Shown: positions 46,063-56,302, numbered from the stretch's first letter. The stretch is DNA of 64,000 nucleotides from Deltaproteobacteria bacterium (GCA_013152945.1 JAADFL010000078.1:1-64000); one strand, 5' to 3'. Program-made: numbers and translations. Notes: a model not told the origin generated them from the sequence alone.

Positions 46063-46512
46063 ATGGAGAAACTGGCAATATTAGAAAAATCGCCTCTGTT
46101 CGTCAGCTTGCATCCAGAAGAACTGGACATGCTTGCCGAACTTTCACAGGAGCGAAAATTTACCGCCGGCGAGGTTGTGTTCAACGAGGGTGATGTGGGA
46201 GATTCTCTTTACGTCATCGTATCCGGTGCAGTGAATATACTTCGTAAGGACAAAAATGGAAAACAACGCAGTATCGCGGTACTCAAGGAGGGAGAGTTTT
46301 TTGGGGAGATGTCATTGATTGACAAGGAATACAGATCAGCTACATGCAGTGCAATGACCGACGTCGAATTATTGAAATTGACTAATGAAAACCTACATTC
46401 TTTTGCAAGAGTGTACAAGAACGGTTTTACATTGGTAGTAATCAACATCGCGAGGGTATTGAGCCTTCGTCTAAGGGAGACGAGCGAGAAGCTTGCCGAG
46501 TGCATTCAGTAG
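46063..46512 (+). CDS. cyclic nucleotide-binding domain protein
   Basis: 149 residues; CAGGAGCAGG precedes the ATG. A single cNMP-binding (CAP-type) jelly roll: GEVVFNEGDVGDSLYVIVSG and FFGEMSLIDKEYRSATC, with the phosphate-binding-cassette Glu and Arg present, so cAMP or a related ligand is expected. There is no DNA-binding domain, so it is a stand-alone sensor. In the envelope operon it may gate the machine. A candidate cyclase is at 59955-62921. Confidence 0.92.
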   Translation: MEKLAILEKSPLFVSLHPEELDMLAELSQERKFTAGEVVFNEGDVGDSLYVIVSGAVNILRKDKNGKQRSIAVLKEGEFFGEMSLIDKEYRSATCSAMTDVELLKLTNENLHSFARVYKNGFTLVVINIARVLSLRLRETSEKLAECIQ

Positions 46513-46581
46513 TGACCGGGTACCGATTGTGAGCCTGTCTAAATGGCTTCGCAGAAATCTACAACAAAAAGGAAAAATAGG

Positions 46582-49500
46582 ATGATCATGAAAATCAACA
46601 CGTTAGCAACGTACTCCCTATACCTCTTTGTTTTTTGTTTATTTGCCGTGTTTTCTTTTCCGGCCGATCTTTATTGTGCGGAGTTGTTTCAGGGATTTCC
46701 TAAAAAATTCGCCTCGAGTGCCGGGTTGAATTCTCCTGCGGTAGGTGACGTGGATGGAGACAAGAGCCCTGATATTGTATTGACCGTAGGAGCTGAAATA
46801 CATGTGCTTACAGCAGAGGGTGAGCCAAGTTATGCAGTTCCCGTAAAAGGAGGGAGCATAACGGCTTCTCCGACTTTGCACGATCTGGATGGAGATGGCG
46901 CCCTTGAGATTGTTATTGGAGATCTAACAGGGAAGCTGCACGTCATTTCGGGAGGTACTACAGAGGAGAAAGGTTTCCCAAAGCAACTAAAAGGGGGAAT
47001 AACTTCGACTGCCTTGGTTGCGGATATCGACCTGGATGGCCGGCCGGAAATTGCGGTAGGCACGAAAGCAGGGCTGTTATATGTTCTTAAAAGCAACGGC
47101 AGTATACTCCATGGCTTTCCAAAGAAACTGGGGTCAGCCATAAAGGGGAACCTGGCTCTCGGAGACTTGACAGGAGATGGTCGTCCGGAATTGGTAGCGG
47201 CCACTCAATCCGGGTCTGTATTCGTAATAACGTCAAAAGGCCGTATTCTGAAGGGGTGGCCAAAGAAGGCGCGCTTCGAGGTGTCCGGAGGTGTATCCCT
47301 GGGAGACGTTGACGACGACGGCATGTTCGAAGTTGTATTCGGTTCACAGGACTTTAAACTATATGCTTTTAATGGTGATGGAACCTCGGTAAAGGGTTTC
47401 CCTCTCAAAACCCCGTACCGGATTTATGGTGCACCGGCATTAGCGGATCTCGATGGAGATGATGTTACCGATATTGTCGTAGCCATAGGAGATGGAAAGG
47501 TTTGGGCGATAAACGGTTCCGGACAAATGTTGAGGGGATGGCCGAGGCGTGTCGGCAAGAGGATTAGCGGCGGACCGGTAGTGGCTGACGTGGATCGTGA
47601 TGGTGATCTTGAGGTGGTCGTTGCAAGTGGAGATGCTGGTTTGGCGGTCTTTCATCACAATGGCAAGCTGATGGCCGGTTTTCCGGTCGAACTGGGCGGA
47701 GCGACGTACGCGACACCCACGGTGGCTGACCTGGACAGGGACGGCGCCATGGATATACTGGTGGGTACTGTCGAGAAGGAGCTTTATTGCTTTCGTGTTC
47801 CACCGGAGGACAAGGAAGGAGTGGCTCCGCCGTCCTGGCCCACGATGGGTCGGGATTTTTCGAGAGTGGGACATACCTATCCCAATCGTCCCAGGTTCAA
47901 GAACCTGAAAATTCTGCCGGAAAAACCGGGCACACGCGATACCTTGAAAGCAGACTACGAGTACTTCGACCTGGATGGCGAACCGGAGAGGGATACACAG
48001 GTTAGGTGGTATCTGGCCGGCAAAGAAGTAAAGGAGTTGAATGGAAGCAAGGAAGTCTCTCCTGAAATGACGAAAAAGGGCCAGCATTGGCGAGTGGAGA
48101 TCCAGGGTGGTGACAATTTCAAACGATTCGGCCGCTCGGGCAAAGGGGCCAAGGTATACCGGAGTCGTGTCGTAATAATCAGGAATAGCCCGCCCGGGGC
48201 TCCTGAAATTTCCATTGCTCCAAATAACCCGAAAACAGGAGATGACCTCCTGGTGAAAATATTGAAGGACGCACCTGATCCGGATGGGGAAAAGGTAAGC
48301 TATACTTTCAGGTGGATCAGGAATCACAAACCGGTAAAAATATCACTGCATAGCATGAAGATATCATCCAGACGGACACGGAAAGGAGACCACTGGATAG
48401 TTGTAGTAACGGCGTCGGACGGCAAAGAAGAGGGCAATCCGGCAAGGGCCGAAACAAAGATCGAGAATACGCCGCCAGGCCCTGCCGAATTTGAACTGGT
48501 ACCCAAAAAACCAAAAACCACGGATGAGATCAAGGTGCGGATTAAGAGGCATGCAAAGGATCCTGACGGTGACAAGGTTCATTATGATGTGACCTGGAAA
48601 ATAGACGGTAAGCAAGTTCCAAGCCCTCCGGATAAACTTGTCCTTGCGCCCCATTTTGCCGTAAAGGGACAGGAGGTGACGGCAAGATTGACTTCTCTTG
48701 ATGATAAGGAACGGGGAGCTGTCGCAGAGGCAAAAACGGCCTTGTTCAACAGCAGGCCGAGACCGCCCAGGGTGATCATCAAGCCGGATAAGCCGGATAC
48801 AGAGAACCCACTCTCCGTGTTTCTGGCGGATGAAGGGGAAGATGATGATCAAGATACATTGAGTTACCATTACAGGTGGTTCAGGGATGGAAAAGTGATC
48901 AAGGGATTTTCTGCATCTACAGTGCCTCCAAGTATGACCAAGAGAGGACAGGTGTGGAAAGTAGAAGTGAAGTCTGATGACGGATTCTTGAAATCAAAGC
49001 CTTCTTTTGCCGAAGTCAAGGTAGGCAATGCTCCTCCCGTGCCACCCGGGATCTCCTGGAAATCAGGAGGTACAAAGACGACCGAACCACTGGAGGTGAT
49101 AATCGACAAGCCTGCCACGGATCCTGATGGAGATAAGGTGAGATTGAATTTCCTGTGGAGCCGTGATGGTAAGACGGAGAAAGGAGCTGTTGGCCCGGTT
49201 CTATCTCCAGGTATGACAAAGAAAGGGGATTGTTGGTCAGTGGAGGTGACTCCATATGACGGCAAGGACAAGGGAAAGCCAGTTCGCATGACAAGGTGTA
49301 TCGAAAACACTCCGCCGGGTCCTCCGGGCATCGAGTTGGAACCCAAGAACCCATTTACAACCGATGACTTGGTTTGCAAGGTGGCCCATGGTTCCAAGGA
49401 TCCGGATAATGACAAGATTACCTATTCATTTCAGTGGTTCAGAAACAATGATGTGTTTCGAGTTCCGAAATCGAGCAGAGCGATGGGGAAAAAGGGCAAG

Positions 49501-51348
49501 AAGCAAAGTGGGAGTAATAATAAAACATCAGCGGTATTGAGTTCGAGTTATACAACCAAGGGCGACGAATGGACCTGCAAGGTTATCCCGAACGATGGTC
49601 AGGCAAATGGCACTCCTTTTGAGGCAAAGGTGAAGATAGCCAATCGTGCGCCTACCGCTCCGATTGTAACTATTGAGCCACGGAACCCAAAGACAGGTGA
49701 CAGGCTTGTTGCGCACATTGAGAAACCTTCATCCGACAGTGATGGAGATGGAATTTCGTATGAGTACCATTGGTTCAAGTCGGGTAATGAGCAAAAAGAT
49801 TTGAAAGGACGGGCAGATGTCCCTCCGGGTAGAGTTGTCAAGGGCGCTATGTGGTCATTGGAAGTTATTCCAAATGATGGCTTGGCTTATGGAAAGCCGG
49901 GCAAGGCGAGTGTACAAATTGGCAATACCAGTCCATCTCCACCGGTTATTGCAATAACTCCCCAGCATCCGAGGACAAAGGATGACATTAGGGTGGTGAT
50001 AAGAAAGAAAGCGGTCGATCCGGACAAGGATAAATTAACATTTGTTTACAGGTGGTACTTAAACGGCAAATTGGTACCGGCCAAGGAAGGCCTGGATGCA
50101 ACCCTGTTGCCGTCGGGCGAGACTTCTTCAGGTCAAAACTGGCGTGTCGAGGCCATGGCAAAGGATGATTCGTCATCGTCCAAGCCTGGTTTCGTAGAAT
50201 TTACGATAGGGAACACCCCTCCAGCAAAACCATCAATAGAGATCGTCCCCAAGCATCCAAAAACCAATGACAATATACAATGCAAAGTGTTGTCACAGCC
50301 GCAAGACCCTGATGGTGACAAGGTGAGTTATCGCTATTCGTGGTTGAAAGACTCCAAGCCGATTGGCAGGTCCGGAAAAAAACCTTTCATTGATGCCAGG
50401 CTGACGGCGAAAGGCCAGGTGTGGACTTGCGAAGTTGCTCCTTTTGACGGCAGTGCTGTTGGACCGCGTGCACGAAAATCTGTTGAAATCACGAATAGTG
50501 CACCGACGCCTCCGGCCATTGTTGTTCAACCGCAGGCTCCGACACGGTTGGATCGATTGACGTGCAAGAATGTGAAGAAGGCCGTTGATCCGGACAAGGA
50601 TAACCTCGAAGTAAAGTACTATTGGTTACGTAATGGGAAAAAGGTGGATTTTGCACCTGATGCAGCCATATTACCGGCCGGCAGTCAAAAGGAAGGGGAG
50701 AAGTGGTCCTGCATGGTGGAGGTGACTGATGGGGAATCTGTTGCAAAGGCACAGAGTAAGGTCGTGGTCATCGGAAATGCTCCGCCGTCCGCCCCAAGCG
50801 TTATTGTCGAACCGTCGAGACCGGAGACAGGAGATGACTTACATTGCTGGGTTTCGTCGCCAGCCATAGATCCCGACATGGATCCGGTTGCGTACAGGTA
50901 CAAATGGTATCTGGGGAACAAGCATGTAAAAAAACTGGATGGCAAGGATTTGGTGCAATCCGGCATGACCAGGAAACGGCAAAAATGGACTTGTATGATA
51001 AAAGCCGTCGATGATCAGGGCGCCTCGGGTCCTGATGGTTCGTCAAGCGTGCAGGTGGTCAATGCGCCGCCTGGAAAAGCCAAGGTGATGGTGCAGCCTG
51101 AATCACCAACATCGAGACAGGATTTGCATTGCAAAGTGGTGGAGCCAAGCTTGGATCCGGATGGAGACAAGGTCTCTTATGACTATTACTGGTATAAGGA
51201 TGATATTTTGCAGAAGAGCTTGAAGGGCCGTGCCCGGGTTCCTTCAAGATTGACAAAGAGTGCTGATATCTGGAGATGTGAGGCTGTGCCGAAGGCTGCG
51301 GGATTGGAAGGACCCAGGGCGGTAAGTTCTGACGTAATTGTGCGCTAG
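46582..51348 (+). CDS. giant exported protein: FG-GAP repeats plus 12 Ig-like repeats
   Basis: 1588 residues from ATG 46582 (AAAGGA upstream; ATGs 46543 and 46588 are alternatives). Signal peptide TLATYSLYLFVFCLFAVFSF. Residues ~35-410 hold eight FG-GAP/VCBS-like units with DxDGD calcium-binding loops (VGDVDGDKSPDIVL, LADLDGDDVTDIVV), probably a beta-propeller. From ~420 come 12 units of ~95 residues with a DPDGDK loop and a W-x-V/C-x-V core (for example FELVPKKPKTTDEIKVRI), Ig/cadherin-like. No membrane anchor. Likely a surface adhesin or ligand of the upstream machine; that is inference. Confidence 0.9.
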   Translation: MIMKINTLATYSLYLFVFCLFAVFSFPADLYCAELFQGFPKKFASSAGLNSPAVGDVDGDKSPDIVLTVGAEIHVLTAEGEPSYAVPVKGGSITASPTLHDLDGDGALEIVIGDLTGKLHVISGGTTEEKGFPKQLKGGITSTALVADIDLDGRPEIAVGTKAGLLYVLKSNGSILHGFPKKLGSAIKGNLALGDLTGDGRPELVAATQSGSVFVITSKGRILKGWPKKARFEVSGGVSLGDVDDDGMFEVVFGSQDFKLYAFNGDGTSVKGFPLKTPYRIYGAPALADLDGDDVTDIVVAIGDGKVWAINGSGQMLRGWPRRVGKRISGGPVVADVDRDGDLEVVVASGDAGLAVFHHNGKLMAGFPVELGGATYATPTVADLDRDGAMDILVGTVEKELYCFRVPPEDKEGVAPPSWPTMGRDFSRVGHTYPNRPRFKNLKILPEKPGTRDTLKADYEYFDLDGEPERDTQVRWYLAGKEVKELNGSKEVSPEMTKKGQHWRVEIQGGDNFKRFGRSGKGAKVYRSRVVIIRNSPPGAPEISIAPNNPKTGDDLLVKILKDAPDPDGEKVSYTFRWIRNHKPVKISLHSMKISSRRTRKGDHWIVVVTASDGKEEGNPARAETKIENTPPGPAEFELVPKKPKTTDEIKVRIKRHAKDPDGDKVHYDVTWKIDGKQVPSPPDKLVLAPHFAVKGQEVTARLTSLDDKERGAVAEAKTALFNSRPRPPRVIIKPDKPDTENPLSVFLADEGEDDDQDTLSYHYRWFRDGKVIKGFSASTVPPSMTKRGQVWKVEVKSDDGFLKSKPSFAEVKVGNAPPVPPGISWKSGGTKTTEPLEVIIDKPATDPDGDKVRLNFLWSRDGKTEKGAVGPVLSPGMTKKGDCWSVEVTPYDGKDKGKPVRMTRCIENTPPGPPGIELEPKNPFTTDDLVCKVAHGSKDPDNDKITYSFQWFRNNDVFRVPKSSRAMGKKGKKQSGSNNKTSAVLSSSYTTKGDEWTCKVIPNDGQANGTPFEAKVKIANRAPTAPIVTIEPRNPKTGDRLVAHIEKPSSDSDGDGISYEYHWFKSGNEQKDLKGRADVPPGRVVKGAMWSLEVIPNDGLAYGKPGKASVQIGNTSPSPPVIAITPQHPRTKDDIRVVIRKKAVDPDKDKLTFVYRWYLNGKLVPAKEGLDATLLPSGETSSGQNWRVEAMAKDDSSSSKPGFVEFTIGNTPPAKPSIEIVPKHPKTNDNIQCKVLSQPQDPDGDKVSYRYSWLKDSKPIGRSGKKPFIDARLTAKGQVWTCEVAPFDGSAVGPRARKSVEITNSAPTPPAIVVQPQAPTRLDRLTCKNVKKAVDPDKDNLEVKYYWLRNGKKVDFAPDAAILPAGSQKEGEKWSCMVEVTDGESVAKAQSKVVVIGNAPPSAPSVIVEPSRPETGDDLHCWVSSPAIDPDMDPVAYRYKWYLGNKHVKKLDGKDLVQSGMTRKRQKWTCMIKAVDDQGASGPDGSSSVQVVNAPPGKAKVMVQPESPTSRQDLHCKVVEPSLDPDGDKVSYDYYWYKDDILQKSLKGRARVPSRLTKSADIWRCEAVPKAAGLEGPRAVSSDVIVR

Positions 51349-51418
51349 ATCACGGAAAGTTCCTGTTTTTCTGGTACACTAAAATCGTGTGGTTCTTATA
51401 GAAGTTGTGCGAATTGTG

Positions 51419-51448
51419 TTGACATAAAATGTGAAGAAAAAATATAGT
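51419..51448 (+). promoter_or_regulatory. promoter of the 185-residue exported protein gene
   Basis: TTGACA, 18-nt spacer, TATAGT, ~35 nt before the start at 51484. Confidence 0.55.
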
Positions 51449-51483
51449 TGAATCGGTGTCTAGTGGGAAGGGAGGATAAGGGA

Positions 51484-52041
51484 ATGAAAGGACTGATATC
51501 GGTAGTGGTCATGGGTATGGCCCTTGCTATAACACCGGTTAATATGGCCAAGGCGTCATCCGACAAGCAAGCGGATGAATTACGCAAGGCAGTGAAGCTT
51601 TCCATGAAAGATAAAGTGAACTCTGCCGAAAAGATGACGGCAGAGATGAAAAGCTTGTTGAAGCAGGTGTTCGATACCATGGGAGAAGCAAGGGCGGAGA
51701 AGGATGTTGTCAGGATAAATTGCTTGAGAGATAAGACAACAGCGATAAAGGGATTGCTACGAATAAGCGAACAGGCAGTGGTAAATCTTCAGGAAGCTGC
51801 CGCCAAAAAAGATGAAGAAGCTGCGGAACATGAATACATCAAGGTTACGATAGCCCGGCAAAAGGTACAACAGCTTACTGCCGAAGCACAGACTTGTGCG
51901 GGTGAAGTGGGAAAATATGCCGGAGAGACAGAAGTCGAAGTCGAAGTGGATGAACAGGTGGAGAAGTTCAACCCGGATAAGGCTTTCGAAGAGGAGCCGC
52001 CCGAATATGAGCGGCCCCAGCAATCGAGCCCTTATGAATAG
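51484..52041 (+). CDS. exported helical protein, function unknown
   Basis: 185 residues. GGAGG 8 nt before the ATG. Signal peptide MKGLISVVVMGMALAITPVNMAKA, then a helical, charged domain (KMTAEMKSLLKQVFDTMGEARAEK) and an acidic tail rich in Glu/Pro. Two Cys in the helices (MRINCLRDKT-like, TCAGEV). Probably a periplasmic factor of the next operon. No known family recognised. Confidence 0.8.
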   Translation: MKGLISVVVMGMALAITPVNMAKASSDKQADELRKAVKLSMKDKVNSAEKMTAEMKSLLKQVFDTMGEARAEKDVVRINCLRDKTTAIKGLLRISEQAVVNLQEAAAKKDEEAAEHEYIKVTIARQKVQQLTAEAQTCAGEVGKYAGETEVEVEVDEQVEKFNPDKAFEEEPPEYERPQQSSPYE

Positions 52042-52220
52042 AAAACAGGCCAGGTGATTCAGCGGTCATCTGAATTTCTCTGTATTCGGATGGTTAAGTA
52101 TAATATGGAGGTATCTATCCGGATTGTCTTGGATATTATGTTGATGTAGAAGAGAAGGAGAAAAACTTGCGTTCAAGTTATGGTTGTGATATTTCGAGAC
52201 TCTATTGGAGGGGACAGCTG

Positions 52221-53465
52221 TTGAATATGTTGAGAAGAAGTACAAGTGTCGCCATAGTGGTATTTGCATTGACCTTGTTTATTACAGGGCAAGTACTTGC
52301 TGTAGGACCTGGTTTGGGACTTGGTGGTAATGCCAAACTTCATCCGTACCTGGATGTTGAGGGAAGATATAACTCCAACGTGAACAACCTGGCGGACAAT
52401 GCAAAAGGAGATTTCATCCTTTCCTTTCATCCCGGTCTTGATTTGGCTGTGCCTGCAAGTTTTATTGACCTGCGATTGGATGGGAAGTTCGGCTATTCAA
52501 GGTATTTCGGATTAGAGGACAGCAGGCTCAAGAGAAATGTATTGACAGGCAATGCAGGCCTTGATTTGACAATCAATCCGAAGGGTGCTTTTCAACTAAA
52601 GATTTCGGACTCGTTTCAGCGGACAGAAGAGCCCAGAGATTATGTCGTTTCGTATTTGGCCGGCAGGTACGGCAATCTGGCAAAGGCTATTGTTATTGTC
52701 CAACCCGGCGGGGGTGCCTTGCGTATCGGCGCAGGCTATGGATTCGATTTTTCATACTATGATAGCGACTCGGGGTTGAAGGCTGCCAGTAACCAGAGCC
52801 ACAACTTCTATTTCGACACGCGTTGGCGATTTCTGCCAAAGACATCTTTCATGATTCATTTCAATATGGCCTTGTTGGATTACCCTTATAAGGGAGCGAA
52901 TTTCCAAGATATTGGCGGAAAGCCATTGAATGCCTGGATTGGTTTGAGCGGTCTCCTGACCAGGAGCCTGGCCTTCAATGTTCATGTTGGTTATGGAGAT
53001 TCCCTTTTAGACAAAGGTACAGGGTTTCGCAATGCCATAGCCGAAGTGGAGATACTCCAGAGATTTCCAACGAACACTACCATATCCGGTGGTTACAATC
53101 GTGACTTCAGGGCTGCGCACCTTTTCAGGTATTATGGCGAAGACAGGGTATTCCTGAAGATTTCACAGTCATTGCTCGATGACAAGTTGGACTTGTCCGC
53201 CAAGGTAGGCTATGCGTATATTGCTTTTGGCGCGCCTGTACAACCAACGAGTGGTGGAACTTCACCAGGCAGCCGTTATGACAGCAGGGTCAGGATAAAT
53301 GCATCGATAAACTATGACATCCTCAAGTTTCTTTCATTGAATGTACAATACATGCTTGTAATGGACATCACGGATTACGAATGGAAGGATACCACTCTTA
53401 ATGTCACTACTCCGGCCAAGTACAACAACCACCAGGCGTGGTTGTCTATAATCTTCCATTATTGA
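52221..53465 (+). CDS. outer-membrane beta-barrel protein (exopolysaccharide cluster)
   Basis: 414 residues from the TTG at 52221 (GGAGGGG 7 nt upstream); a TTG at 52167 with AAGGAG is also plausible and would add 18 residues. Signal peptide ending AGQVLA-like (LFITGQVLAVG). Alternating polar/hydrophobic strands and a final aromatic residue (IIFHY) fit a porin-like barrel. The pattern YNSNVNN near the start is common in proteins beside EPS genes in myxobacteria and vibrios. Likely an EPS-associated barrel. A consensus -10 (TATAAT) lies at 52099-52104. Confidence 0.82.
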   Translation: MNMLRRSTSVAIVVFALTLFITGQVLAVGPGLGLGGNAKLHPYLDVEGRYNSNVNNLADNAKGDFILSFHPGLDLAVPASFIDLRLDGKFGYSRYFGLEDSRLKRNVLTGNAGLDLTINPKGAFQLKISDSFQRTEEPRDYVVSYLAGRYGNLAKAIVIVQPGGGALRIGAGYGFDFSYYDSDSGLKAASNQSHNFYFDTRWRFLPKTSFMIHFNMALLDYPYKGANFQDIGGKPLNAWIGLSGLLTRSLAFNVHVGYGDSLLDKGTGFRNAIAEVEILQRFPTNTTISGGYNRDFRAAHLFRYYGEDRVFLKISQSLLDDKLDLSAKVGYAYIAFGAPVQPTSGGTSPGSRYDSRVRINASINYDILKFLSLNVQYMLVMDITDYEWKDTTLNVTTPAKYNNHQAWLSIIFHY

Positions 53466-53530
53466 GAAGAACGTGCTATAAAATCTTTTCGTTCCGTGCA
53501 AAGGCCGGAAGAGAAGGGAAGACTTTAGGC

Positions 53531-54145
53531 TTGCGTGTATATAGACCGGTAATTTTGTTGTTGTTGTATCTTGTCGCAGGATGCGCCTGGAATAAGCCAC
53601 AAGACCAGCATAGAATTATACCTGAACAGCAGATTCTGTCAGCGGGAAAATCTTTTTCTTCCGACCTGGGCCCTGGAGATGTATTCGAGGTGAAGGTTTT
53701 CCAGGAAAAGGATCTTTCCGGTGTCTATCGGGTGTCATCAGCCGGTAAGATAAACTTTCCTTTGATCGGTTATGTGGATGTAGCCGGTTTGACTCCCTCG
53801 GAGGTAGCAAACAAGCTGGCCGCCCTTTTGAAGAAGGATTACCTTCGAAATCCACAAGTGGATGTTTTCGTAAAAGAGTTCAATAGTAAAAAGATTTATG
53901 TCTTCGGACAGGTCAAAAAGCCGGGTACATTCAAATATGACAATGGGATGACTATTGTCCAGGCAATTACATTGGCTGGCGGTTTTACTCCGGTTGCAGC
54001 TCCAAACAAGACGAGTGTTACCCGTGTGATGGGCAAGAAGGAGGTTCGTTTTACCTTGGCGGTGGAGAAAATCGGAGAGGGAACCGCCAAGAATTTCAAG
54101 CTGTTACCCGGCGATATCATCTTTGTCCCCGAGTCCCTTTTTTGA
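53531..54145 (+). CDS. polysaccharide export lipoprotein (Wza/OPX family)
   Basis: 204 residues. TTG start with AAGGGAAG upstream is chosen because it gives signal peptide RPVILLLLYLVAGC (lipobox). Poly_export domain (LGPGDVFEVKVFQEKDLSGVYRV-SAG-INFPLIG) then one SLBB domain (SKKIYVFGQVKKPGTFKY). Forms the outer-membrane or periplasmic conduit with the Wzc-like kinase that follows 14 nt later. Only one SLBB, so a short OPX form without the Wza C-terminal helix. Confidence 0.9.
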   Translation: MRVYRPVILLLLYLVAGCAWNKPQDQHRIIPEQQILSAGKSFSSDLGPGDVFEVKVFQEKDLSGVYRVSSAGKINFPLIGYVDVAGLTPSEVANKLAALLKKDYLRNPQVDVFVKEFNSKKIYVFGQVKKPGTFKYDNGMTIVQAITLAGGFTPVAAPNKTSVTRVMGKKEVRFTLAVEKIGEGTAKNFKLLPGDIIFVPESLF

Positions 54146-54159
54146 CGCGGGAGCCGTGA

Positions 54160-56301
54160 ATGGAAGAAACAAAAGATTTTGAAATTTCCGTTGAACTCCG
54201 TGAATACTGGAGACTTCTGCTAAAGAGAAAATGGACGATTTTTTTATTTATGGGGGCTTGTGTTATTCTTGTTACCCTCTATACGCTGAAGCAGCCCAAG
54301 ATCTACCGGGCTAAAACCCTGGTTCTTATAGATAGAGAAACTCCGTCCGTGCTTTCCCGGGTTAAAGAAGTCGTAAAACTCGGCGAAACCGGTTTTTGGG
54401 GGCAACTACAATACTTGAATACCCAGATGAAAATAATCAAGAGCAGACACATAGCAGGAAAAGTGGTGGATTACCTGAACCTCGAGGATAGCCCTGATTT
54501 TTCCGGCCCGGATCCCATAGGGACGCTTCTGGGAATGATAGATGTCAAATTGATAAAGGACAGTAGACTTGTCGAGATCGATGTCGAGAACAAGAAACCC
54601 GAGATGGCTCAAAAATTGGCGAATGCGGTAGCCGAGGAATATAGGAAAGCCAATCTGGAACGAAAGACAAAGGCCACGGATGATGCAACCAAGTGGCTGG
54701 CGGTGCAACTTGACAATATGCTGGTCAAGTTGAAGGAATCTGAAATTGCATTGTACAAGTTCAAACAAGAGCACAACATAGTTACGACATCGCTCGAAGA
54801 CAAGGTGACAATGATATCCAGGAAGTTGGATGCAGTTAGTGAAGAGTTGACAAAGGCTGAATCCAAGAGACGTGTGCTGGAAATAAGGTATGAACAGCTA
54901 AGGAACCTGGCTGAATCAAAGAATATCCAGACATTGGCACAGGTACTTACGAGTCCCTTGATTGAAAAATTGAGGGAGACAGAAGCGGAATTGTCCAAGG
55001 AGCGTGAAGGGCTGCTGAAGAGATACAAGGAGAAACATCCTGCTGTACAGGAAGTGGATGCCAAGCTGGAAACAGTCAGGGAAAAGATATTAAAGGAGGT
55101 CCAGGATGTTATCCTGTCGGTACAGTCCGATCTGGAAGCAGCCAAGGAGACCGAGAAAAAGATACGCCAGACATTGCAAAAGACCAAGAATGAGGCCCTT
55201 ACCCTGTCCAAGTACGAAATAGATTACGGCCGGTTGAAAAGGGAGGCGGACAACTACCAGAGGCTTTACAAATTATTGCTGCAACGGCAAAAGGAGTCGG
55301 ATCTAACCAGGCTCTTACATGTAAATAATATAAGTATCATTGACAAAGCCGAGCTTCCCAAAAACCCTGTCAAGCCCAGGGTCGGCCTGAATATCCTGTT
55401 GGCCTTTATCATTGGATTGCTTGGAGGGGTCGGGCTGGCATTCTTGATGGAACACCTGGACAACACCCTGAAGAGTCAGGAAGATGTCGAAAATGTCGTA
55501 GGCTTGCCGTTTCTCGGGCTTGTACCAAGTATCAAGAATGTTAACAAGGGTAATAAACACCTTCCCGGAAAGGTGGATTTATATGTCCATGAACATCCGA
55601 AGTCGTCCATGGCAGAATGCGCCAGGACAATCAGGACAAGCCTATTGTTCACCACCCAGGGCAAGTCACCCCTTAAGTTGCTCGTCACAAGCGCCGGGCC
55701 CCAGGAGGGCAAGACATTAATCGCTACCACGCTCTCTGTTACCATGGCCCAGGCGGGTAATGATACAGTATTGATAGACACCGACATGAGAAGACCGAGG
55801 GTGCACAAGATATTCGAAATGGAAACCGGGAGTAAAGGTCTTTCCGCTGCTTTGGTCGGCGAATGTTCTCTGGACGAGGCAATTATGAAGACTCCGGTGT
55901 CCAATTTGGACATAATTCCCTGCGGACCCATTCCTCCAAACCCTGCCGAACTTATAGGTTCGGAAGCCTTCAGGGAACTTGTAAGGAAATTGGAAGGACG
56001 TTACCAAAGATTGGTTTTCGATTCTCCTCCGGTAGTAGCGGTGACGGATGCCATGGTGTTGTCCGATGTCGTAGACGGAGTAGTCCTGGTTTTGAAGAGC
56101 GGAAGAACAACAAGGGAATTGGCCAAGCAAGCCAAGAAGCAACTTGATGATGTGGATGCGAAGCTACTGGGCTGTGTTATGAATGACGTGGACCTGGATT
56201 CCAGGGACTATGGCTACTATCATTACTATTATTATCACAAGTACGGTTATTACTACGGTGATAAAAGCGGAGAAAAGGCCGATACCGGCACGGAAGCTTG
56301 A
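54160..56301 (+). CDS. Wzc/GumC-type polysaccharide co-polymerase and BY-kinase
   Basis: 713 residues. N-terminal membrane helix (~27-47), Wzz domain and coiled coils (~60-400), second helix (~410-430), then cytosolic BY-kinase: Walker A SAGPQEGKT (~510-518), Walker A' DTDMRRPR (~539-546), Walker B LVFDSPPV (~618-625). The tail DYGYYHYYYYHKYGYYYG (~682-700) is the tyrosine cluster autophosphorylated in this family. It controls chain length and export of a capsule or exopolysaccharide. Immediately upstream of an ECF sigma gene. Confidence 0.95.
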   Translation: MEETKDFEISVELREYWRLLLKRKWTIFLFMGACVILVTLYTLKQPKIYRAKTLVLIDRETPSVLSRVKEVVKLGETGFWGQLQYLNTQMKIIKSRHIAGKVVDYLNLEDSPDFSGPDPIGTLLGMIDVKLIKDSRLVEIDVENKKPEMAQKLANAVAEEYRKANLERKTKATDDATKWLAVQLDNMLVKLKESEIALYKFKQEHNIVTTSLEDKVTMISRKLDAVSEELTKAESKRRVLEIRYEQLRNLAESKNIQTLAQVLTSPLIEKLRETEAELSKEREGLLKRYKEKHPAVQEVDAKLETVREKILKEVQDVILSVQSDLEAAKETEKKIRQTLQKTKNEALTLSKYEIDYGRLKREADNYQRLYKLLLQRQKESDLTRLLHVNNISIIDKAELPKNPVKPRVGLNILLAFIIGLLGGVGLAFLMEHLDNTLKSQEDVENVVGLPFLGLVPSIKNVNKGNKHLPGKVDLYVHEHPKSSMAECARTIRTSLLFTTQGKSPLKLLVTSAGPQEGKTLIATTLSVTMAQAGNDTVLIDTDMRRPRVHKIFEMETGSKGLSAALVGECSLDEAIMKTPVSNLDIIPCGPIPPNPAELIGSEAFRELVRKLEGRYQRLVFDSPPVVAVTDAMVLSDVVDGVVLVLKSGRTTRELAKQAKKQLDDVDAKLLGCVMNDVDLDSRDYGYYHYYYYHKYGYYYGDKSGEKADTGTEA

Positions 56302-56302
56302 G

